The translations under genes were made by a program, and so were the position numbers. Positions 62,218 through 64,000 of a stretch of 64,000 nucleotides of DNA are shown here, piece after piece (position 1 is the first letter of the stretch; each line of letters starts with the position of its first letter). The notes under the pieces are model-generated. The model did not search any database and was not told the DNA's origin. It saw nothing but the letters and a program-made list of their open reading frames with translations. Source of the DNA: Streptacidiphilus sp. ASG 303 (GTDB lineage Bacteria; Actinomycetota; Actinomycetes; Streptomycetales; Streptomycetaceae); the NCBI RefSeq assembly GCF_020991365.1, contig NZ_JAJLRA010000004.1, positions 360,020 to 424,019 on the forward strand, read 5' to 3'.

Positions 62218-62820
62218 ATGGTGCGGCAACTCGGCGAACTCGAGAACGAGGTCATGACGAGGGTGTGGCAGTGGAACCGCCCGGTGACCGTTCGCGAGGT
62301 GCTGGAGGACCTGCACCGGGAACGGGAGATCGCGTACACCACCGTGATGACGGTGATGGACAAGCTCTTCCAGAAGGGCTGGCTGCGCCGGGAACGCGAG
62401 GGGCGCGCCTACCGATATGAACCGGTCTCCTCCCGCGAGGCGTACACGGCTGCGTTGATGAACGACGCGTGGGCGACGAGCGACAACCCCGCGGCGGCAC
62501 TTGTGCACTTCTTCGGGATGATGTCGCCGGAACAGCAGGAGGCGTTGCGCGACGCATTGCGGGTGGCGGCCCCCTCCGATCCCGCGCACTCCGACCGCAC
62601 CCCGCCGGATACGGGTGCGCCGGATACGGATACGCCGGATACGGGCGGGCCCGATACCGCACGGGCCGGCACGGCCGTGTCCGGCGGCCGCACCTCCGGT
62701 ACGGAAGCGGCGGACGGCCCCGCGGACGGCCCTCCGTCCGGACATTCGCCCCCGCCCGCGCCGGCCGCCGGGGAACGCGGGCCCGGACAGGGCGGCCCGC
62801 CGCCGGATGCGGCGCGATAG
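62218..62820 (+). CDS. BlaI/MecI-family transcriptional repressor
   Basis: 200-aa protein with a winged-helix BlaI/MecI/CopY domain in residues 1-115 (LGELENEVMTRVWQWNRPVT start, YTTVMTVMDKLFQKGWL recognition region, GRAYRYEPV wing). No BlaR1-type sensor protease gene is adjacent, so the signal is unknown. The C-terminal 80 residues are Pro/Asp/Gly-rich with DTxxPDT repeats, unusual for the family. GGGAGG lies 9 nt before the ATG; the open frame upstream is ignored. Its stop TAG is part of the next gene's -10. Confidence 0.86.
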   Translation: MVRQLGELENEVMTRVWQWNRPVTVREVLEDLHREREIAYTTVMTVMDKLFQKGWLRREREGRAYRYEPVSSREAYTAALMNDAWATSDNPAAALVHFFGMMSPEQQEALRDALRVAAPSDPAHSDRTPPDTGAPDTDTPDTGGPDTARAGTAVSGGRTSGTEAADGPADGPPSGHSPPPAPAAGERGPGQGGPPPDAAR

Positions 62821-62830
62821 CGTCTCCGTC

Positions 62831-63334
62831 ATGGAGGTCACGATCCGCCGTGCGCGGACCAGCGACGTGCGGGCCGTGCGCGCACTCATCGACGGCTACG
62901 CCCGTGAGCGGATTCTGCTCGACAAACCCACCGTCACCCTCTTCGAGGACGTGCAGGAGTTCTGGGTCGCCGAGCGCGACTGCGACGGCCGGGTGGTGGC
63001 CTGCGGCGCCCTGCACGTGATGTGGGAGGACCTCGCCGAGGTCCGCACCCTCGCCGTCGACCCGTCCTGCCTGGGCCTCGGCATCGGGCACCTGCTGCTC
63101 GACAAACTGCTGCACACCGCCCGCTGGCTGGGGGTGCGGCGCATTTTCTGCCTGACCTTCGAGGTGGACTTCTTCGCCAAACACGGCTTCGTCGAGATCG
63201 GCGACACCCCGGTGGAGGGCGATGTCCACGAAGAGCTCCTGCGTTCGTACGACGAGGGCGTGGCGGAGTTCCTGGATCTCGAACGTGTGAAGCCGAACAC
63301 GCTCGGGAACTCCCGCATGCTCCTGGTTCTGTGA
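62831..63334 (+). CDS. GNAT acetyltransferase, ArgA-like N-acetylglutamate synthase
   Basis: 167-aa GNAT protein matching the short actinobacterial amino-acid N-acetyltransferases (like mycobacterial ArgA), which make N-acetylglutamate for arginine synthesis. Acetyl-CoA site VDPSCLGLGIGHLLLDKLL (motif A, near 78-96), FCLTFEVDFFAKHGF following. No arg genes are near, so the substrate is inferred. TAGCGT (62818-62823), overlapping the preceding stop codon, ends 7 nt before the ATG: leaderless. Confidence 0.82.
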   Translation: MEVTIRRARTSDVRAVRALIDGYARERILLDKPTVTLFEDVQEFWVAERDCDGRVVACGALHVMWEDLAEVRTLAVDPSCLGLGIGHLLLDKLLHTARWLGVRRIFCLTFEVDFFAKHGFVEIGDTPVEGDVHEELLRSYDEGVAEFLDLERVKPNTLGNSRMLLVL

Positions 63335-63430
63335 AGGGACTGCGGCGGTTATCGTCCCGTACGGCGGCTCCCGTCGCCGCGGGCGTGCGCCCGGCGCCGC
63401 CGCGCCGGTCCGCGGGCCGGGGGGTTTGTG

Positions 63431-63444
63431 TTTTCCGCGGAAAA
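63431..63444. promoter_or_regulatory. AT-rich palindrome upstream of lsr2
   Basis: Perfect 14-bp palindrome TTTTCCGCGGAAAA in an AT-rich patch (63424-63485), about 50 bases before lsr2. Lsr2 prefers AT-rich DNA, so autoregulation is possible. TTTAGT (63475-63480) is a possible -10. Confidence 0.5.
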
Positions 63445-63494
63445 GCGGTTTCCTTTCCCCAAGGCAATCCGTCGTTTAGTGGAAAGGGAAGCCC

Positions 63495-63851
63495 GTGGCG
63501 CAGAAGGTGCAGGTTCTTCTTGTCGACGATCTCGACGGCGGTGAGGCGGACGAGACCGTGATGTTCGCTCTCGACGGCGTTGCCTACGAGATCGACCTCA
63601 AGAGCGAGAATGCGGACAGGCTGCGCGAGGTGCTCGCGCCGTTCGTCGAGAAGGGCCGCAAGCAGAGCGGTCGGGTGGGCGGTTCCCGTGCCGGCCGCGC
63701 CCGCCCCGCCGCCGCGGGCCCGCGGCCCGCGAGCAGCAGCCAGGAGACGGCCAAGATCCGCTCCTGGGCCAAGGAGCAGGGCATGCCCGTCAACGACCGG
63801 GGCCGGGTGCCCAGCAACGTCCGCAAGGCCTACGAGGACGCCCACGCCTGA
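63495..63851 (+). CDS. lsr2: Lsr2 nucleoid-associated silencer
   Basis: H-NS-like protein that coats AT-rich DNA and silences transferred and specialised-metabolite genes. 118 aa. N-terminal dimerisation domain (1-60, KVQVLLVDDLDGGEADETV in two strands), basic linker (62-80), C-terminal DNA-binding domain with AT-hook-like RGR at 102-104. GTG start after GGAAAGGGAA. In Streptomyces clpC normally follows, but the window ends in degraded sequence. Confidence 0.96.
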   Translation: MAQKVQVLLVDDLDGGEADETVMFALDGVAYEIDLKSENADRLREVLAPFVEKGRKQSGRVGGSRAGRARPAAAGPRPASSSQETAKIRSWAKEQGMPVNDRGRVPSNVRKAYEDAHA

Positions 63852-63884
63852 ACCGGCCCGGCCCTTCCGCCCGACGGAGCCCTT

Positions 63885-64000
63885 CCCCCCGTCCCGGGGG
63901 GGGGGCCCGCCCCCCCGGCCGGGGGGGGGGGGGCCGGGCCCCCGGGGGGGGGCCCCGGGGCCCCCCGGGGGCGGCGGCCCCGGGCGGGGGGGGGCCCGGG
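63885..64000. other. Low-complexity G/C homopolymer end
   Basis: The final ~110 bases are almost only G and C in runs of 4-14, unlike anything else in the window. Most likely a contig-end assembly or sequencing artefact rather than a genomic repeat. Confidence 0.8.

Overview
The window reads as part of a Streptomyces (or close relative such as Kitasatospora) linear-chromosome core. Evidence: very high G+C, GTG/TTG starts, TAnnnT -10 boxes directly in front of start codons, and a run of genes in an order I know from Streptomyces (topA-tmk-holB; tilS-hpt-ftsH-folE-folP-folB-folK; panC-panD-nadB-nadC-coaX; lysS ... lsr2). The species cannot be told from the sequence. I saw no rRNA, IS element, prophage, CRISPR array or biosynthetic cluster.

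Layout. 1-7.3 kb: DNA replication and topology (3' part of topA, a membrane-protein/thymidylate-kinase fusion, holB). 7.6-11.6 kb: an exported esterase-like protein without its nucleophile, a lipoprotein tripeptidyl-aminopeptidase-like hydrolase and a LysE/LeuE exporter. 11.75 kb: tRNA-Thr(CGU). 12.2-20.9 kb: more variable region with a HAD phosphatase, a VapBC-like pair, a secreted beta-helix protein under a LacI-type double operator, a pentapeptide-repeat protein, dodecin, an F420/NADP-oxidoreductase-like protein, a VIT-family transporter and small unknown proteins. 21.2-25.5 kb: an overlapping Hsp90-family/TPR gene pair. 25.7-28.7 kb: a ThrE-type exporter coupled to a membrane protein.

29.4-44.8 kb: housekeeping block with ppa, dacB, a zinc-metalloprotease-like protein, tilS, hpt, ftsH, the folate genes folE/folP/folB/folK, and an MprF-like membrane protein preceded by an overlapping 30-codon ORF. 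44.9-47.1 kb: minus-strand pair of a NADH-dehydrogenase D paralogue and a NDUFAF7-like methyltransferase. 47.4-49.4 kb: a two-component system. 49.5-56.9 kb: a threonine-aldolase-like enzyme, then a pantothenate/NAD block (DUF2520-like Rossmann protein, panC, panD, nadB, nadC, coaX). 57-63.9 kb: an unknown protein, a sortase-E-type LAxTG surface protein, lysS, a 56-aa membrane protein, a BlaI-family repressor, an ArgA-like acetyltransferase and lsr2. The last ~110 bases are homopolymeric G/C and look like a degraded contig end.

How it works together. Translational coupling (4-nt or 1-nt overlaps) marks the functional pairs: VapB-VapC, Hsp90-TPR, methyltransferase-NuoD2, FolP-NTF2-like, DUF2520-PanC and NadB-NadC. 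Strong stem-loops separate the units. At least twelve genes carry a TAnnnT hexamer ending 6-8 nt before the start codon, which predicts widespread leaderless transcription.
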